Source: Staphylococcus sp. ACRSN
GTDB lineage: Bacteria; Bacillota; Bacilli; Staphylococcales; Staphylococcaceae
Direction of reading: 5' to 3'
NCBI RefSeq assembly: GCF_022346615.1
Contig: NZ_JAKRNS010000003.1
Location: 186,001 to 250,000 of the forward strand
Length of the DNA stretch: 64,000 bases
Shown here in pieces: positions 19,186-29,753 of this stretch. Below the pieces are notes generated by a model. That model had not been told where the DNA came from. It saw only the letters and a list, made by a program, of their open reading frames with translations, and did no database searches. Made by a program: the position numbers and the translations under genes. How positions within the stretch are numbered: the first letter of the stretch is position 1; each line of letters begins with the position of its first letter.

Positions 19186-21375
19186 GTGAATAATGAATAT
19201 CCATATAGTGCTGATGAGGTATTATCCAAAGCGAAATCATATCTTTCTAAAGAAGATTATCAATATGTATTAAAAAGCTATCACCTTGCTTATGAGGCGC
19301 ACGAAGGTCAATTTCGTAAAAATGGACTACCCTATATTATGCATCCCATTCAAGTGGCAGGTATCTTAACAGAAATGCATTTAGATGGACCTACTATTGT
19401 AGCAGGATTTCTACATGATGTTATAGAAGATACACCTTATACATTTGATGATGTTAAAGGTATGTTTAACGAGGAAATTGCAGTTATCGTTGAGGGTGTA
19501 ACTAAATTAAAAAAAGTGAAATATCGTTCTAAAGAAGAACAACAAGCAGAAAATCATAGAAAACTATTTATTGCTATTGCAAAAGACGTCCGTGTTATTT
19601 TAGTGAAATTGGCCGATCGTCTTCATAATATGAGAACCTTAAAAGCAATGAAGAGAGAAAAGCAAATTAGAATTTCAAAAGAAACATTAGAAATTTATGC
19701 GCCATTAGCACATCGTTTAGGTATCAATACAATCAAATGGGAATTAGAAGATACATCATTGAGATACATTGATAGCGTTCAATACTTCAGAATTGTAAAT
19801 CTGATGAAAAAGAAACGTAGTGAACGAGAAGAATATATACAAAATGCAATTGAAAATATTCAAGAAGATATGTCTTCTATGAAAATTCAAGGTGACATCA
19901 GTGGTCGACCTAAACATATTTATAGTATATATAGAAAAATGGTTAAGCAAAAAAAACAATTTGATCAAATCTTTGATTTATTGGCGATTAGAGTAATTGT
20001 GAATTCAATAAATGATTGTTACGCAATATTAGGTTTAGTACATACATTATGGAAGCCGATGCCAGGTCGTTTTAAAGACTATATTGCAATGCCGAAACAA
20101 AATATGTATCAGTCATTACATACTACTGTCGTTGGTCCGAATGGTGATCCATTAGAAATACAAATTCGTACGTTTGAAATGCATGAAATTGCTGAACACG
20201 GGGTTGCAGCACATTGGGCATATAAAGAAGGTAAGAAAGTCACTGAAAAAAATCAGACTTTCAACAAAAAATTAAACTGGCTTAAAGAATTAGCTGAAAC
20301 AGACAGTACTACTTCTGATGCTGAAGAATTTATGGAAACACTAAAGTTTGATTTACAAAGTGATAAAGTATATGCATTTACACCGGAAAGTGATGTAATT
20401 GAATTACCTTATGGTGCTGTACCGATTGACTTTGCGTATGCTATACATAGTGAAGTTGGTAATAAGATGATTGGAGCAAAAGTAAACGGTAAAATAGAGC
20501 CTATCGATTATGTTCTACAGACAGGTGATATCGTTGAAATACGGACAAGTAAACATTCTTATGGTCCAAGTAGAGATTGGTTGAAAATTGTTAAATCATC
20601 AAGTGCAAAGAGTAAGATACGTAGCTTCTTCAAGAAACAAGACCGTTCATCGAATATTGAAAAAGGTAAGTTTATGATTGAAGCGGAAATCAAAGATCAT
20701 GGGTATCGAGTTGATGATGTACTTACAGATGAAAATATCGAAATAGTTAATGATAAATATAATTTTGCTAATGACGAAGACTTATTTGCAGCAGTTGGTT
20801 TTGGTGGCGTAACAGCATTACAAATTGTAAATAAGTTAACTGAGAAGCAACGCATTTTAGATAAACAAAAAGCGTTAAACGAGGCACAAGAAATTACAAA
20901 ATCGGTTCCAATTAAAGATGATATTACAACGGATAGCGGCGTATATGTCGAAGGTATTGAAAATGTACTTATCAAACTGTCAAAATGTTGTAATCCAATA
21001 CCTGGAGATGATATTGTTGGATATATCACTAAAGGTCATGGCATTAAAGTACATAGAACAGATTGCCCGAATATTAAAAACGAGCATGACCGTTTAATTC
21101 ATGTTGAATGGGTACGTTCAAAGGATTCTACACAACGATACCAAGTAGATTTAGAAGTATCTGCATATGACCGCAATGGTTTGTTGAATGAAGTATTACA
21201 AGCAGTGAATTCTACGCAAAGTAATTTGGTGAAAGTGTCAGGACGCTCAGATGTGGATAAAAATGCCATAATCAATATCAGTGTTATGGTGAAAAACGTT
21301 AATGAAGTATATCAAGTAGTGGATAAGATTAAACAACTTGGTGATGTATATACAGTAACTAGAGTTTGGAATTAG
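19186..21375 (+). CDS. rsh: Bifunctional (p)ppGpp synthetase/hydrolase Rsh
   Basis: A 729-residue long RelA/SpoT homologue starting at GTG 19186 ([12 protein letters not shown]) after GGGGGTG; the longer frame from 19141 lacks a site. The HD hydrolase domain is intact (His53, His77-Asp78 in [10 protein letters not shown]), followed by the synthetase domain ([11 protein letters not shown]), TGS domain (about 390-450), zinc-finger region ([10 protein letters not shown]) and C-terminal ACT domain. It makes ppGpp on amino-acid starvation and degrades it otherwise. The hydrolase is essential in S. aureus. dtd and lytH follow in the same transcript. Confidence 0.96.
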   Translation: MNNEYPYSADEVLSKAKSYLSKEDYQYVLKSYHLAYEAHEGQFRKNGLPYIMHPIQVAGILTEMHLDGPTIVAGFLHDVIEDTPYTFDDVKGMFNEEIAVIVEGVTKLKKVKYRSKEEQQAENHRKLFIAIAKDVRVILVKLADRLHNMRTLKAMKREKQIRISKETLEIYAPLAHRLGINTIKWELEDTSLRYIDSVQYFRIVNLMKKKRSEREEYIQNAIENIQEDMSSMKIQGDISGRPKHIYSIYRKMVKQKKQFDQIFDLLAIRVIVNSINDCYAILGLVHTLWKPMPGRFKDYIAMPKQNMYQSLHTTVVGPNGDPLEIQIRTFEMHEIAEHGVAAHWAYKEGKKVTEKNQTFNKKLNWLKELAETDSTTSDAEEFMETLKFDLQSDKVYAFTPESDVIELPYGAVPIDFAYAIHSEVGNKMIGAKVNGKIEPIDYVLQTGDIVEIRTSKHSYGPSRDWLKIVKSSSAKSKIRSFFKKQDRSSNIEKGKFMIEAEIKDHGYRVDDVLTDENIEIVNDKYNFANDEDLFAAVGFGGVTALQIVNKLTEKQRILDKQKALNEAQEITKSVPIKDDITTDSGVYVEGIENVLIKLSKCCNPIPGDDIVGYITKGHGIKVHRTDCPNIKNEHDRLIHVEWVRSKDSTQRYQVDLEVSAYDRNGLLNEVLQAVNSTQSNLVKVSGRSDVDKNAIINISVMVKNVNEVYQVVDKIKQLGDVYTVTRVWN

Positions 21376-21388
21376 AGGTGCAACATAA

Positions 21389-21841
21389 ATGAAAATAGTG
21401 GTTCAAAGAGTAAAGGAAGCTTCGGTTTCTAATGAAACAATAGATAATCAGATTAAACAAGGCTATTGTTTACTTGTTGGTATCGGCAGCGAATCCACAG
21501 ATGAAGATATAGCTACCTTAGCTAAAAAAATAGTGAATGCAAGGCTATTTGAAGACGAGCAAGGTAAGTTGAATTTAAATATTCAACAAATTGGTGGTGA
21601 AATCTTGTCTATTTCTCAATTTACATTGTATGCGGATGTTAGAAAAGGTAATAGGCCAGGTTTTTCTAAGTCTATGCCACCAGAACAAGCAAATGAATTC
21701 TATGAAAAGTTTAATGACGCATTGCGTTCTTATGGTGTCAAAGTATTGACGGGTGAATTTGGTACAGACATGCTCGTTAATATTGCAAATGATGGCCCTG
21801 TAACGATTATATATGAAAGTCAGGATGGCAAAATCATATGA
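21389..21841 (+). CDS. dtd: D-aminoacyl-tRNA deacylase
   Basis: A 150-residue protein behind GAGGTG. The DTD signatures [15 protein letters not shown] and GPVTI(IY) are present; the latter holds the Gly-cisPro element that excludes L-amino acids. It hydrolyses D-aminoacyl-tRNA and so recycles mischarged tRNA. Its stop overlaps the lytH start by four bases (ATGA). Confidence 0.96.
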   Translation: MKIVVQRVKEASVSNETIDNQIKQGYCLLVGIGSESTDEDIATLAKKIVNARLFEDEQGKLNLNIQQIGGEILSISQFTLYADVRKGNRPGFSKSMPPEQANEFYEKFNDALRSYGVKVLTGEFGTDMLVNIANDGPVTIIYESQDGKII

Positions 21842-22713
21842 AAAAATTCAATACTTGGTTAGAAAATAATAATCTCAGAAATATTCCCACACTAATTGTC
21901 GTAGTAGCATTTATTATCTTTATTTTTATGATCATTTCTTTCTTAAATCATAATAGTGAAGATAGCAGTACAATCTATGTTACAGAAGATGCAGAATTAA
22001 GAACCGGTCCGAGTTCAGTGTACCCGGTGATTGATCCTATTCATAAAGGACAAAACTTCCATAAAATTAATAAAACAGGTAAGTGGATTCAAGTTGAATC
22101 TAACAATGGTAAAAAGAAAGGTTGGGTTGCAGGTTGGCATACGAATTTAGATATTCAAGCAGATGCCAACCCTAATGCTAAACCTTTAAAAGATAAAACA
22201 ATTGTACTTGACCCTGGTCACGGTGGTAGTGATCAGGGGGCTTCAAGTAATACAAAAAAGCATAGTAAGGAAAAAGTGTATACCTTAAAAACTGCAAAAG
22301 AGTTAAAGACCTTATTAGAAAAAGAAGGTGCAGTTGTCAATATGACACGTGAATCTGATGTTTACGTAAGTCTAGATGATAGAAATATCAAAGGGGACGC
22401 ATATATTAGCATACATAATGATTCACTTAAATCATCTAAAGCAAATGGTAGTACCGTGTACTGGTATAAGGATAACCAAGAAGCTTTAGCAGAAACAATC
22501 AGTGCAAGTCTGCAGAAGAAAGCTTTATTGACAAATAAAGGCGCAAGACAAGAGAATTACCAAGTATTGAGACAAACGAATGTACCTGCTGTATTGTTAG
22601 AATTAGGATATATAAGCAATCCAACTGATGAAGATATGATACAAGATGAATTACATCGTCATGTAGTAGAGAAAGCAGTTGTTGATGGTTTGAAATCTTA
22701 TTTCTCTCAATAA
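21838..22713 (+). CDS. lytH: Membrane-anchored N-acetylmuramoyl-L-alanine amidase LytH
   Basis: A 291-residue protein, the known staphylococcal length. It has one transmembrane helix (about 17-37), an SH3b domain (about 46-105) and an Amidase_3 domain (about 119-290). Zinc ligands His128, Glu145 and His193 and the catalytic Glu255 are visible ([21 protein letters not shown]). In S. aureus LytH works with the membrane protein ActH to trim stem peptides from nascent glycan and control where wall is made. It is cotranslated with dtd. Confidence 0.93.
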   Translation: MKKFNTWLENNNLRNIPTLIVVVAFIIFIFMIISFLNHNSEDSSTIYVTEDAELRTGPSSVYPVIDPIHKGQNFHKINKTGKWIQVESNNGKKKGWVAGWHTNLDIQADANPNAKPLKDKTIVLDPGHGGSDQGASSNTKKHSKEKVYTLKTAKELKTLLEKEGAVVNMTRESDVYVSLDDRNIKGDAYISIHNDSLKSSKANGSTVYWYKDNQEALAETISASLQKKALLTNKGARQENYQVLRQTNVPAVLLELGYISNPTDEDMIQDELHRHVVEKAVVDGLKSYFSQ

Positions 22714-22789
22714 AAAAGGTTGCATAATGATAATAAAGTCGTTATTATTGAATATGAATTCTATATTAAAACCGATATCATTCTTGAAA

Positions 22790-23023
22790 TTACTAAACGA
22801 AAGAGACAACATTTTTAAAATGCGTAGAGACATAATTCGTGGCTGGAAAATTATGCTGAGTAATTTAGTAATTTAACACAAGAAGAGGTGCTTTATTGTA
22901 TAAAGCCGTGTAACGAACGTTATTTCGTTTAAAGTGGGTTGTAATTTTTTACAATCAATTAGGGTGGCAACACGGAGAAAATCGTCCCTTGTATGACAGC
23001 AATGTCATGCAAGGGATTTTTTT
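22790..23023 (+). promoter_or_regulatory. T-box leader of hisS-aspS
   Basis: The T-box core AGGGTGGCAACACGG (22962-22976) is followed by an intrinsic terminator: a 14-base stem at 22985-22998/23003-23016 and a T7 run. Uncharged tRNA binding would favour the antiterminator. Upstream lies a Stem I-like region. A possible specifier is CAC (22877-22879) followed by A, matching histidine, but I could not fold the stem by hand with confidence. Confidence 0.88.
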
Positions 23024-23045
23024 ATTGCTAAAAAGGAGAGATTCT

Positions 23046-24308
23046 ATGATAAATATACCTAGAGGTACTCAAGATATATTACCAGAAGAAACAAAAAAAT
23101 GGCGTTACATTGAGAGTAAATTAAATGAATTAATGGAATTTTATAATTATCAAGAAATAAGAACACCTATTTTTGAAAGCACAGAATTATTTGCACGAGG
23201 TGTAGGTGGTTCAACAGATGTTGTTCAAAAAGAAATGTATACATTTCTTGATAAAGGCGATAGAAGTATGACATTACGACCAGAAGGAACAGCAGCAGTG
23301 GTGCGCTCTTATATTGAAAATAAAATGCAAGGTATACCAAATCAACCAATCAAGTTGTATTATAACGGCCCTATGTTTCGTTATGAACGTAAGCAAAAAG
23401 GACGTTATCGACAATTTACGCAATTTGGTGTAGAAGCAATTGGTGCAGAGAACCCAGCAATTGATGCTGAAGTATTAGCGATGGTGATGCACATCTATGA
23501 AACGTTTGGATTAAAGCATTTGAAATTGGTAATTAATAGTATTGGCGATATAGATTCACGTAAGGAATATAACGAAGCATTGGTTAAGCATTTCGAACCT
23601 GTAATTGATACATTTTGTAGTGATTGTCAGTCAAGATTGCATACTAATCCAATGCGTATCTTAGATTGTAAAGTGGATCGTGATAAGGAAGCTGTGAAAA
23701 CAGCACCTAGAATCACTGAGTATTTAAATGAAACATCAAAAAATTATTTTGATGATGTTAAACAACACTTGGATGATTTAGAGATACCGTATGTTGAAGA
23801 TCCAAATCTTGTTCGTGGTTTAGATTACTATACACATACTGCATTTGAATTGATGATTGATAATCCTAATTATGATGGCGCGATTACTACATTGTGTGGT
23901 GGTGGTCGTTATAATGGATTATTAGAATTATTAGATGGCCCAAGTCAAACAGGTATCGGTTTTGCATTGAGTATAGAACGCCTATTACTTGCATTAGAAG
24001 AAGAAGATATAGAACTAGATGTAGAAAAGGAATTTGATTTATTCATTGTTACTATGGGCGAACAAGCTGATCGCTATGCCGTTAAACTATTGAATGATCT
24101 ACGTAGACATGGTGTAAGTGCAGACAAAGATTATTTAAGCAGAAAATTAAAAGGGCAAATGAAACAAGCTGATCGTTTAAATGCAAATTATACAATTGTG
24201 ATTGGTGAGCAAGAACTTGAAAATAATAAAATAAATATAAAAAATATGCAATCTGGTGAAACAGAAGAGATAGGTTTATCAGAAATCGTAAGCTATTTCA
24301 AAAAATAA
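23046..24308 (+). CDS. hisS: Histidyl-tRNA synthetase
   Basis: A 420-residue class II synthetase. It starts at ATG 23046 (MINIPRGTQDILP) after AAGGAGAG; an open frame continues upstream into the T-box terminator but is not translated. Motif 2 (GPMFRYERKQKGRYRQFTQFG), shown here as a short span near residues 106-126, the histidine-binding RGLDYYTHTAFE and the C-terminal anticodon-binding domain are present. It is first gene of hisS-aspS, controlled by the T-box upstream. Confidence 0.96.
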   Translation: MINIPRGTQDILPEETKKWRYIESKLNELMEFYNYQEIRTPIFESTELFARGVGGSTDVVQKEMYTFLDKGDRSMTLRPEGTAAVVRSYIENKMQGIPNQPIKLYYNGPMFRYERKQKGRYRQFTQFGVEAIGAENPAIDAEVLAMVMHIYETFGLKHLKLVINSIGDIDSRKEYNEALVKHFEPVIDTFCSDCQSRLHTNPMRILDCKVDRDKEAVKTAPRITEYLNETSKNYFDDVKQHLDDLEIPYVEDPNLVRGLDYYTHTAFELMIDNPNYDGAITTLCGGGRYNGLLELLDGPSQTGIGFALSIERLLLALEEEDIELDVEKEFDLFIVTMGEQADRYAVKLLNDLRRHGVSADKDYLSRKLKGQMKQADRLNANYTIVIGEQELENNKINIKNMQSGETEEIGLSEIVSYFKK

Positions 24309-24320
24309 GGAGAAGATGAA

Positions 24321-26087
24321 ATGACAAAACGTACAACATATTGTGGTCTTATTACAGAGTCACATTTGGAAGAAGAAGTAGTATTAAAAGGTTGGGTACA
24401 CAACCGTAGAGATTTAGGTGGATTAATTTTCATAGACTTGCGTGATAGAGAAGGCTATGTGCAAATCGTATTTAACCCAGATTTTTCAGAAGAAGCTTTA
24501 CATGTTGCTGAAACAGTACGTTCAGAATATATCATTGAAGTAAGAGGTACTGTTAAAAAACGTGATGCAGAAACTGTGAACCCTAAAATTGCAACTGGTC
24601 AAGTTGAAGTTCAAGTATCAGACATTCAGATAATAAATAAAGCAGAAACACCTCCATTTGCTTTAAATGAAGAAAATCAAAACGTTGATGAAAATATTCG
24701 TCTGAAGTATAGATATTTAGATCTTAGAAGACAAGAATTAGCACAAACATTTAAAATGCGTCACCAAACAACACGCTCAATCAGACAATATTTAGATCAA
24801 ACTGGATTTTATGACATTGAAACACCAGTGTTAACAAAATCAACGCCTGAAGGTGCACGTGACTATCTTGTACCTTCTCGAGTACACGATGGTGAGTTTT
24901 ATGCATTGCCACAATCACCACAGATATTCAAACAATTGTTAATGATTAGTGGCTTCGATAAATACTATCAAATTGTTAAATGTTTCCGTGATGAAGACTT
25001 ACGTGCTGACAGACAACCAGAATTTACTCAAGTAGATATCGAAATGAGTTTTGTTGATCAAGAAGATGTTATGGATATGGGCGAAGAAATGTTACAAAAA
25101 GTTGTAAATGATGTAAAAGATATTGAAGTACCACGCCCATTCCCTAGAATGACATACAATGAGGCGATGGAACGTTATGGCTCAGATAAACCAGATACAC
25201 GTTTTGACATGGAATTAATTAATGTTTCAGTACTTGGCGAAATTATGGATTTCAAAGTATTTAAAGATACAGTGAATAATAATGGACAAGTTAAGGCTAT
25301 TGTTGCTAAAGGTGCATCAGATCATTATACAAGAAAAGATATCGATGCATTAACTGAATTTGTTTCAATCTACGGTGCAAAAGGATTAGCTTGGGTTAAA
25401 GTTGTTGAAGAAGGTCTAAACGGTCCGATTGCCAAATTCTTTGAAGATGATCATGTTGCTAAATTACAAGAATTAACAGGCGCTGAGCCAGGTGATTTAG
25501 TATTATTTGTAGCAGATAAACCAAGTGTTGTTGCACAGAGTTTAGGTGCATTGAGACTAAAATTAGCTAAAGAGTTAGATTTAATTGATGAATCAAAATT
25601 AAACTTCTTATGGGTAACTGACTGGCCATTATTAGAATATGATGAAGATGCAAAACGCTATGCAGCAGCACATCATCCATTTACAGCACCTAAGCAAGAA
25701 GACATTGCTAAATTAGATACTGAACCTGAAAATGTGCAAGCTAATGCTTATGATATTGTCTTAAATGGATATGAATTAGGTGGTGGATCTATCAGAATTC
25801 ATAATGGAGAACTTCAACAAAAAATGTTTGAAGTCCTTGGTTTCACGCCTGAACAAGCGAGAGAACAATTTGGTTTCTTAATTGATGCATTCAATTATGG
25901 TGCGCCACCACATGGCGGTATTGCATTAGGATTAGACCGATTAGTTATGTTGCTAACTGGTCGTACGAATCTACGCGATACAATTGCATTCCCTAAAACT
26001 GCTTCAGCATCATGTTTATTAACTGATGCACCTAGTGAGGTTTCAGAAAATCAACTTGAAGAATTATCATTACGTATCCGCCATTAA
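24321..26087 (+). CDS. aspS: Aspartyl-tRNA synthetase
   Basis: A 588-residue bacterial-type enzyme with an N-terminal OB anticodon-binding domain (1-105), class II motifs 2 ([18 protein letters not shown]) and 3 ([13 protein letters not shown]) and the GAD insertion between them. Staphylococci have no separate GatCAB-independent Asn route to judge from here; as asnS presence is unknown, discriminating versus non-discriminating type cannot be decided. It starts 12 bases after hisS (AAGGAGAAG) and shares its T-box control. Confidence 0.96.
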   Translation: MTKRTTYCGLITESHLEEEVVLKGWVHNRRDLGGLIFIDLRDREGYVQIVFNPDFSEEALHVAETVRSEYIIEVRGTVKKRDAETVNPKIATGQVEVQVSDIQIINKAETPPFALNEENQNVDENIRLKYRYLDLRRQELAQTFKMRHQTTRSIRQYLDQTGFYDIETPVLTKSTPEGARDYLVPSRVHDGEFYALPQSPQIFKQLLMISGFDKYYQIVKCFRDEDLRADRQPEFTQVDIEMSFVDQEDVMDMGEEMLQKVVNDVKDIEVPRPFPRMTYNEAMERYGSDKPDTRFDMELINVSVLGEIMDFKVFKDTVNNNGQVKAIVAKGASDHYTRKDIDALTEFVSIYGAKGLAWVKVVEEGLNGPIAKFFEDDHVAKLQELTGAEPGDLVLFVADKPSVVAQSLGALRLKLAKELDLIDESKLNFLWVTDWPLLEYDEDAKRYAAAHHPFTAPKQEDIAKLDTEPENVQANAYDIVLNGYELGGGSIRIHNGELQQKMFEVLGFTPEQAREQFGFLIDAFNYGAPPHGGIALGLDRLVMLLTGRTNLRDTIAFPKTASASCLLTDAPSEVSENQLEELSLRIRH

Positions 26088-26117
26088 TTTATAAGTATTT
26101 AATAGGAGTCTTTATTC

Positions 26118-26145
26118 TTGCTTATTTGAAATAATATGGTATGAT
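26118..26145 (+). promoter_or_regulatory. Promoter of 6S RNA
   Basis: TTGCTT (26118-26123), a 16-base spacer, and TATGAT (26140-26145) preceded by TGG, giving an extended -10. The start would be near 26152. Confidence 0.7.
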
Positions 26146-26151
26146 ATGTCC

Positions 26152-26383
26152 ATAAGATAGTCATCTGTAGTGTTCGTATGTTTGCTTTTTATTTGGGCCT
26201 AACACTCTTTGATCAGGGAGCCTAATGGGTTTTCTTGCAGCGCACACGCCTCTCAAGGAGGACTTGCAACACAAGAAACAGGGCACCCACCTGTTTAGAA
26301 CAGGCCGAATGATCAAGCACTTTATAACTACGGCACAGACGGACTCTATCGGTACGCAAGACTTCGGTCTTGCGTATTTTTTT
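26152..26383 (+). ncRNA. ssrS: 6S RNA
   Basis: About 230 bases between aspS and tcdA with no coding frame and locally higher GC than its surroundings. It has a strong promoter in front, and a terminator with a TTCG-capped 10-base stem (26353-26376) and a T7 run. The long self-complementary arms around a central unpaired region and the location fit Firmicute 6S RNA, which binds sigma-A RNA polymerase and restrains transcription in stationary phase. The exact 5' end is inferred from the promoter. Confidence 0.82.
26353..26383 (+). terminator. Terminator of 6S RNA
   Basis: A perfect 10-base stem (TACGCAAGAC / GTCTTGCGTA) closed by a TTCG tetraloop and followed by T7. Confidence 0.92.
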
Positions 26384-26496
26384 GCATTTAATTCAAACTA
26401 ACAAATAAAATTATTGATACTTTATTTTTAAAATGAAAAATTTGTGACATGATATAATAATAATTAAGTTTTAATATTTAAATAAGGAGTATGAAA

Positions 26497-27270
26497 ATGA
26501 AACATCAATTTTCACGAAATGAATTGGCATATGGTCAAGAAGGTTTAGATTTATTAAAAGATAAAACTGTCGTTGTATTGGGCGTAGGCGGCGTTGGTTC
26601 ATTTGCTGCAGAAGCTTTAGCAAGAACAAATATAGGTCATATCATCTTGATAGATAAAGATGATGTTGATATTACAAATGTAAATCGACAATTGCATGCC
26701 TTGACCTCTACAATTGGACAAAGTAAAGTTACTTTAATGGAGGAGCGAATAAAATTAATCAATCCTGAATGTAAGGTTACATCTTTGCATATGTTTTATA
26801 CTGAAGAAACTTATGAAGATTTATTTAATAATTATGATATTGATTATTTTGTCGATGCAAGTGATACCATTATTTATAAAGTCCATCTTATGAAAGAATG
26901 CTTAGAAAGAGGGATTAAGGTCATTTCTAGTATGGGAGCAGCAAATAAGACAGACCCTACACGATTCCAAATTGCTGATATTTCTAAAACTTATATGGAC
27001 CCTATGGCAAAAATCATAAGACAAAAATTAAAAAAATCTGGAATTAAAAAGGGAATTCCAGTAGTATTTTCTGATGAAAGTCCAATTGTTATTAGAGAAG
27101 ACGTAAAAGAAACAGTTGGTGATGCAAATGCTGCTACAAGAAAAGGTCAAATGCCACCTTCATCAAATGCATTTGTGCCAAGTGTAGTGGGATTGATATG
27201 TGCAAGTTATGTTGTTAATGATATATTAAAGGATATTTCTGTTACTCGAATTAAAGATAGAAAACAATAA
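26497..27270 (+). CDS. tcdA: tRNA threonylcarbamoyladenosine dehydratase (TcdA family)
   Basis: A 257-residue E1-like protein. I chose ATG 26497 because AAGGAG (26484-26489) is only one base from the ATG at 26491. The Rossmann ATP motif GVGGVGSFAAEAL (about 29-41), DKDDVDITNVNRQ and the adenylation-site residues are visible. TcdA cyclises t6A37 of ANN-decoding tRNAs to ct6A in an ATP-dependent step; related YgdL/CsdL proteins act with sulfur carriers. A catalytic cysteine near SVVGLICASYVV may be present. Confidence 0.88.
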   Translation: MKHQFSRNELAYGQEGLDLLKDKTVVVLGVGGVGSFAAEALARTNIGHIILIDKDDVDITNVNRQLHALTSTIGQSKVTLMEERIKLINPECKVTSLHMFYTEETYEDLFNNYDIDYFVDASDTIIYKVHLMKECLERGIKVISSMGAANKTDPTRFQIADISKTYMDPMAKIIRQKLKKSGIKKGIPVVFSDESPIVIREDVKETVGDANAATRKGQMPPSSNAFVPSVVGLICASYVVNDILKDISVTRIKDRKQ

Positions 27271-27290
27271 TTACGCTGTTTTTTATAGTT

Positions 27291-27660
27291 ATAGAGAGCC
27301 TGAGACATAAATCATCATTCTCAAAATAAGAGAGCTAAACCGTAAATAATTATGGATTAGCTCTCTTTTATATATAATACTTTTGGAATTTGAATGTGCA
27401 TGTTTGCCTGTCGATATCATTCGAGTTTATATTCTATCATGTATACTACTATTGCTACTTTAATACACTACAAAAACCTTAATTATTTAGAAAAAATTAG
27501 GCGTTTTCATAAAATGAAATGGTTACTACGTATATTTAAAACCACAATGATTTGTAAAATATTATGGCGAGGTTCCTGAGTATGCAATGCTAGCTGAAGT
27601 CCAAGATTGAAACGCCATCTTAGAAAAGCGAGACAAGAATATGAAATATTGTAAATATAA
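27291..27660 (+). repeat. Dispersed intergenic repeat, copy B
   Basis: Matches copy A (15571-15866) at both ends: a GAG.CTGAGACATAAATC-type start, the TCAAAATAAGAGAGC terminator arm, and the right block TTCCTGAG ... CAAGATTGAAACG ... AAAGCGA (27571-27631). The interior is diverged. A 61-codon open frame inside it has no ribosome binding site and I do not call it. Confidence 0.6.
27328..27370 (+). terminator. Intrinsic terminator after tcdA
   Basis: An 11-base stem (AAGAGAGCTAA with its complement at 27357-27367), extended by further pairs after one mismatch, then TTTTA. The outer arm is the same as in the secDF terminator and is part of the dispersed repeat. Confidence 0.78.
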
Positions 27661-27662
27661 AG

Positions 27663-27692
27663 CCAGCAAATGCCTATAAAAGCATTTACTGG
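27663..27692 (-). terminator. Hairpin, possible terminator for rarA
   Basis: An 11-base stem with one mismatch (CCAGCAAATGC / GCATTTACTGG) and an eight-base loop. Read on the minus strand it is followed by a T-rich stretch, about 110 bases after the rarA stop. Confidence 0.35.
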
Positions 27693-27806
27693 TTATCTTT
27701 CTAAGGATTTCATTCTGGAGTCTTTATAAGATGGTTATCCATATTATTGTGATTAAAAAACAGTAAAATATGGAATGTGTGTGAGTATTTATTAATATAT
27801 ATTACT

Positions 27807-29090
27807 TTATTTCAATTTATTCTGAGATTCTAATATATTATCATATATTGTTTTAAATTGTAGCTCTGTTTTAGAAGTTGTTTTTGGTTGATAATATATA
27901 CTATTTTTTAATTTTGAAGGTAGATATTGTTGTGGTACAAAACCATTATCATAACTATGTGGATATTTATAATCTATTGCTCTACCTAGTTCTTTAGCAC
28001 CTGCATAATGTCCATCTCTTAAATGGTCTGGTATTTGTCCTATTTTTCCTTTTCTTATATCTGATAAAGCGGCATCTATGGCTGAGATACCAGAATTTGA
28101 TTTAGGGGAAAGACAAAGTTCGATCACTGCTTGACTCAAAGGTATACGTGCCTCTGGAAACCCTAAACGTTCTGCAGATTCTATAGCTGCTAATGTTCTT
28201 TGTCCAGCACTAGGTGAGGCAAGTCCTATATCTTCATATGATATTACGAGTAATCGGCGAACAATTGTTGGCAAATCTCCAGCTTCAATCAATCTGGCTA
28301 AATAATGTAATGCTGCATTAACATCGCTACCTCGGATTGATTTTTGGAACGCGCTCATAACATCATAATGCATATCACCATCTTTATCACTAACAAAGGC
28401 ACCTTTTTGTAGGCAATCTTTAGCATCTTGCAAAGTGATTTCACGATTTCCTGATTCATTTACGTCAGAACTTAATACTGCTAATTCTAATGCATTTAAT
28501 GCACTTCTTACGTCACCTTGACTTTGTGTAGAGAAATAAGTCATTGCTTCTTCATGTACAATCGGTTTGTACTGAGCTAAACCGCGTTCAGTGTCATCGA
28601 TAGCACGTGTTAACGATAGCTTAATATCATCATCATTAAGTGGGTATAACTCGAATATTTGCGCACGTGAACGAATTGCAGGATTAATAGCATGATATGG
28701 ATTTGAAGTAGTTGCACCAATAAGTACTATTTTCCCGTTTTCTAAATGAGGTAATAAAAAATCTTGTTTTGCTTTATCTAATCTATGAATTTCATCCAAT
28801 AGTAATATGACTTGACCTGACATTTTAGCTTCCTCAACAATGAGTTGCATATCTTTTTTAGTGTTTGTAACGGCATTTAACTGACGGAATTTAAATTGCG
28901 TACTGCCAGAAATTGCTTTTGCAATACTTGTCTTACCTATACCTGGTGGGCCGTAGAATATCATTGATGATAATCGCTTGGTCTCGACCATTCTTCTAAT
29001 AATTCCTTTCGGACCAACTAAATGTTGTTGAGATATAATTTCATCTATATTATTAGGTCTCATTCTTGAAGCGAGTGGTTCGTTTGTCAA
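27807..29090 (-). CDS. rarA: Replication-associated recombination protein A (RarA/MgsA)
   Basis: A 427-residue AAA+ ATPase on the minus strand, starting at TTG (complement of 29088-29090) after AAAGGTG. Walker A GPPGIGKTS (about 47-55), Walker B LLLDEIHR (about 98-105), the GATTSNPY sensor and the C-terminal tetramerisation domain with GLASP and the DHLRDGHYAGAKELG segment are present. RarA acts at stalled replication forks. It is transcribed away from cymR; the 86-base gap holds both start regions. Confidence 0.95.
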   Translation of the reverse strand: MTNEPLASRMRPNNIDEIISQQHLVGPKGIIRRMVETKRLSSMIFYGPPGIGKTSIAKAISGSTQFKFRQLNAVTNTKKDMQLIVEEAKMSGQVILLLDEIHRLDKAKQDFLLPHLENGKIVLIGATTSNPYHAINPAIRSRAQIFELYPLNDDDIKLSLTRAIDDTERGLAQYKPIVHEEAMTYFSTQSQGDVRSALNALELAVLSSDVNESGNREITLQDAKDCLQKGAFVSDKDGDMHYDVMSAFQKSIRGSDVNAALHYLARLIEAGDLPTIVRRLLVISYEDIGLASPSAGQRTLAAIESAERLGFPEARIPLSQAVIELCLSPKSNSGISAIDAALSDIRKGKIGQIPDHLRDGHYAGAKELGRAIDYKYPHSYDNGFVPQQYLPSKLKNSIYYQPKTTSKTELQFKTIYDNILESQNKLK

Positions 29091-29130
29091 AATCTTTCAC
29101 ACCTTTCTGATTCTATATTACCGTAAAAAA

Positions 29131-29139
29131 TGATAGAAT
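29131..29139 (+). promoter_or_regulatory. Probable promoter of cymR
   Basis: An extended -10 (TGATAGAAT) with a weak -35 (TTCTAT, 17 bases upstream), about 40 bases before the cymR start. Confidence 0.5.
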
Positions 29140-29176
29140 GTTAATATATAGTATTCGAATTAAGTGAGGTTATATA

Positions 29177-29596
29177 ATGAAAATTTCAACAAAAGGAAGA
29201 TATGGATTAACACTAATGATATCCTTAGCCAAAAAGCAAGGTCAAGGATGTGTTTCTTTAAAATCTATTGCAGAAGAAAATAATTTAAGTGATTTATATC
29301 TAGAACAATTGGTGGGTCCATTAAGAAATGCTGGATTAATTCGAAGTGTTCGTGGTGCCAAAGGCGGCTATCAATTAAGAGTTTCGGCAGAAGAAATTAC
29401 AGCAGGGGACATTATTCGTTTATTAGAGGGTCCTATCACGTTTGTAGAGAGTATTGAATCTGAGCCACCTGCACAAAAGCAACTTTGGATTCGTATGAGA
29501 GACGCAGTCAGAGAAGTATTAGATAATACAACATTAAAATATTTAGCTGATTATAAAGAAACTAATAACTTAGATGGCTATATGTTTTATATTTAA
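29177..29596 (+). CDS. cymR: Rrf2-family cysteine metabolism repressor CymR
   Basis: A 139-residue protein with an N-terminal winged helix (KISTKGRYGLTLMI; the recognition helix ends near LSDLYLEQLVGPLR). It lacks the three-cysteine Fe-S cluster of IscR-type relatives, and Cys25 is its only cysteine, the residue described as the redox sensor in S. aureus CymR. CymR, in complex with CysK, represses cysteine and sulfur acquisition genes. Here the CsbD gene follows, and the cysteine desulfurase gene is 4 kb away. Confidence 0.93.
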   Translation: MKISTKGRYGLTLMISLAKKQGQGCVSLKSIAEENNLSDLYLEQLVGPLRNAGLIRSVRGAKGGYQLRVSAEEITAGDIIRLLEGPITFVESIESEPPAQKQLWIRMRDAVREVLDNTTLKYLADYKETNNLDGYMFYI

Positions 29597-29691
29597 TAAA
29601 AGCACGCTACAATTTATTTGAACGCTTTTATTAGATATTGAATTTAAAATATACTCAAAGTGATGGATATACTAAAAAATTAAAATTAAAT

Positions 29692-29717
29692 GTTTAATAA
29701 ATGATTTAGTGTGGTAT
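29692..29717 (+). promoter_or_regulatory. Sigma-B-type promoter of the CsbD gene
   Basis: GTTTAA (29692-29697), a 14-base spacer, and TGGTAT (29712-29717). The staphylococcal sigma-B consensus is GTTTAA and GGGTAT with 13-15 bases between, so only one position differs. It sits 37 bases before the start of csbD, a family known for sigma-B control. Confidence 0.65.
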
Positions 29718-29753
29718 ATACCACATATGTACATCGCTAAGGAGGTTTTTTGA

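Noticed and set aside
22714-22760. Terminator after lytH
   Set aside because: Only a seven-base all-AT hairpin (ATAATAA / TTATTAT) without a T run.
27394-27579. 61-codon plus-strand frame inside repeat copy B
   Set aside because: No Shine-Dalgarno, no counterpart in copy A, and the composition looks like translated spacer.
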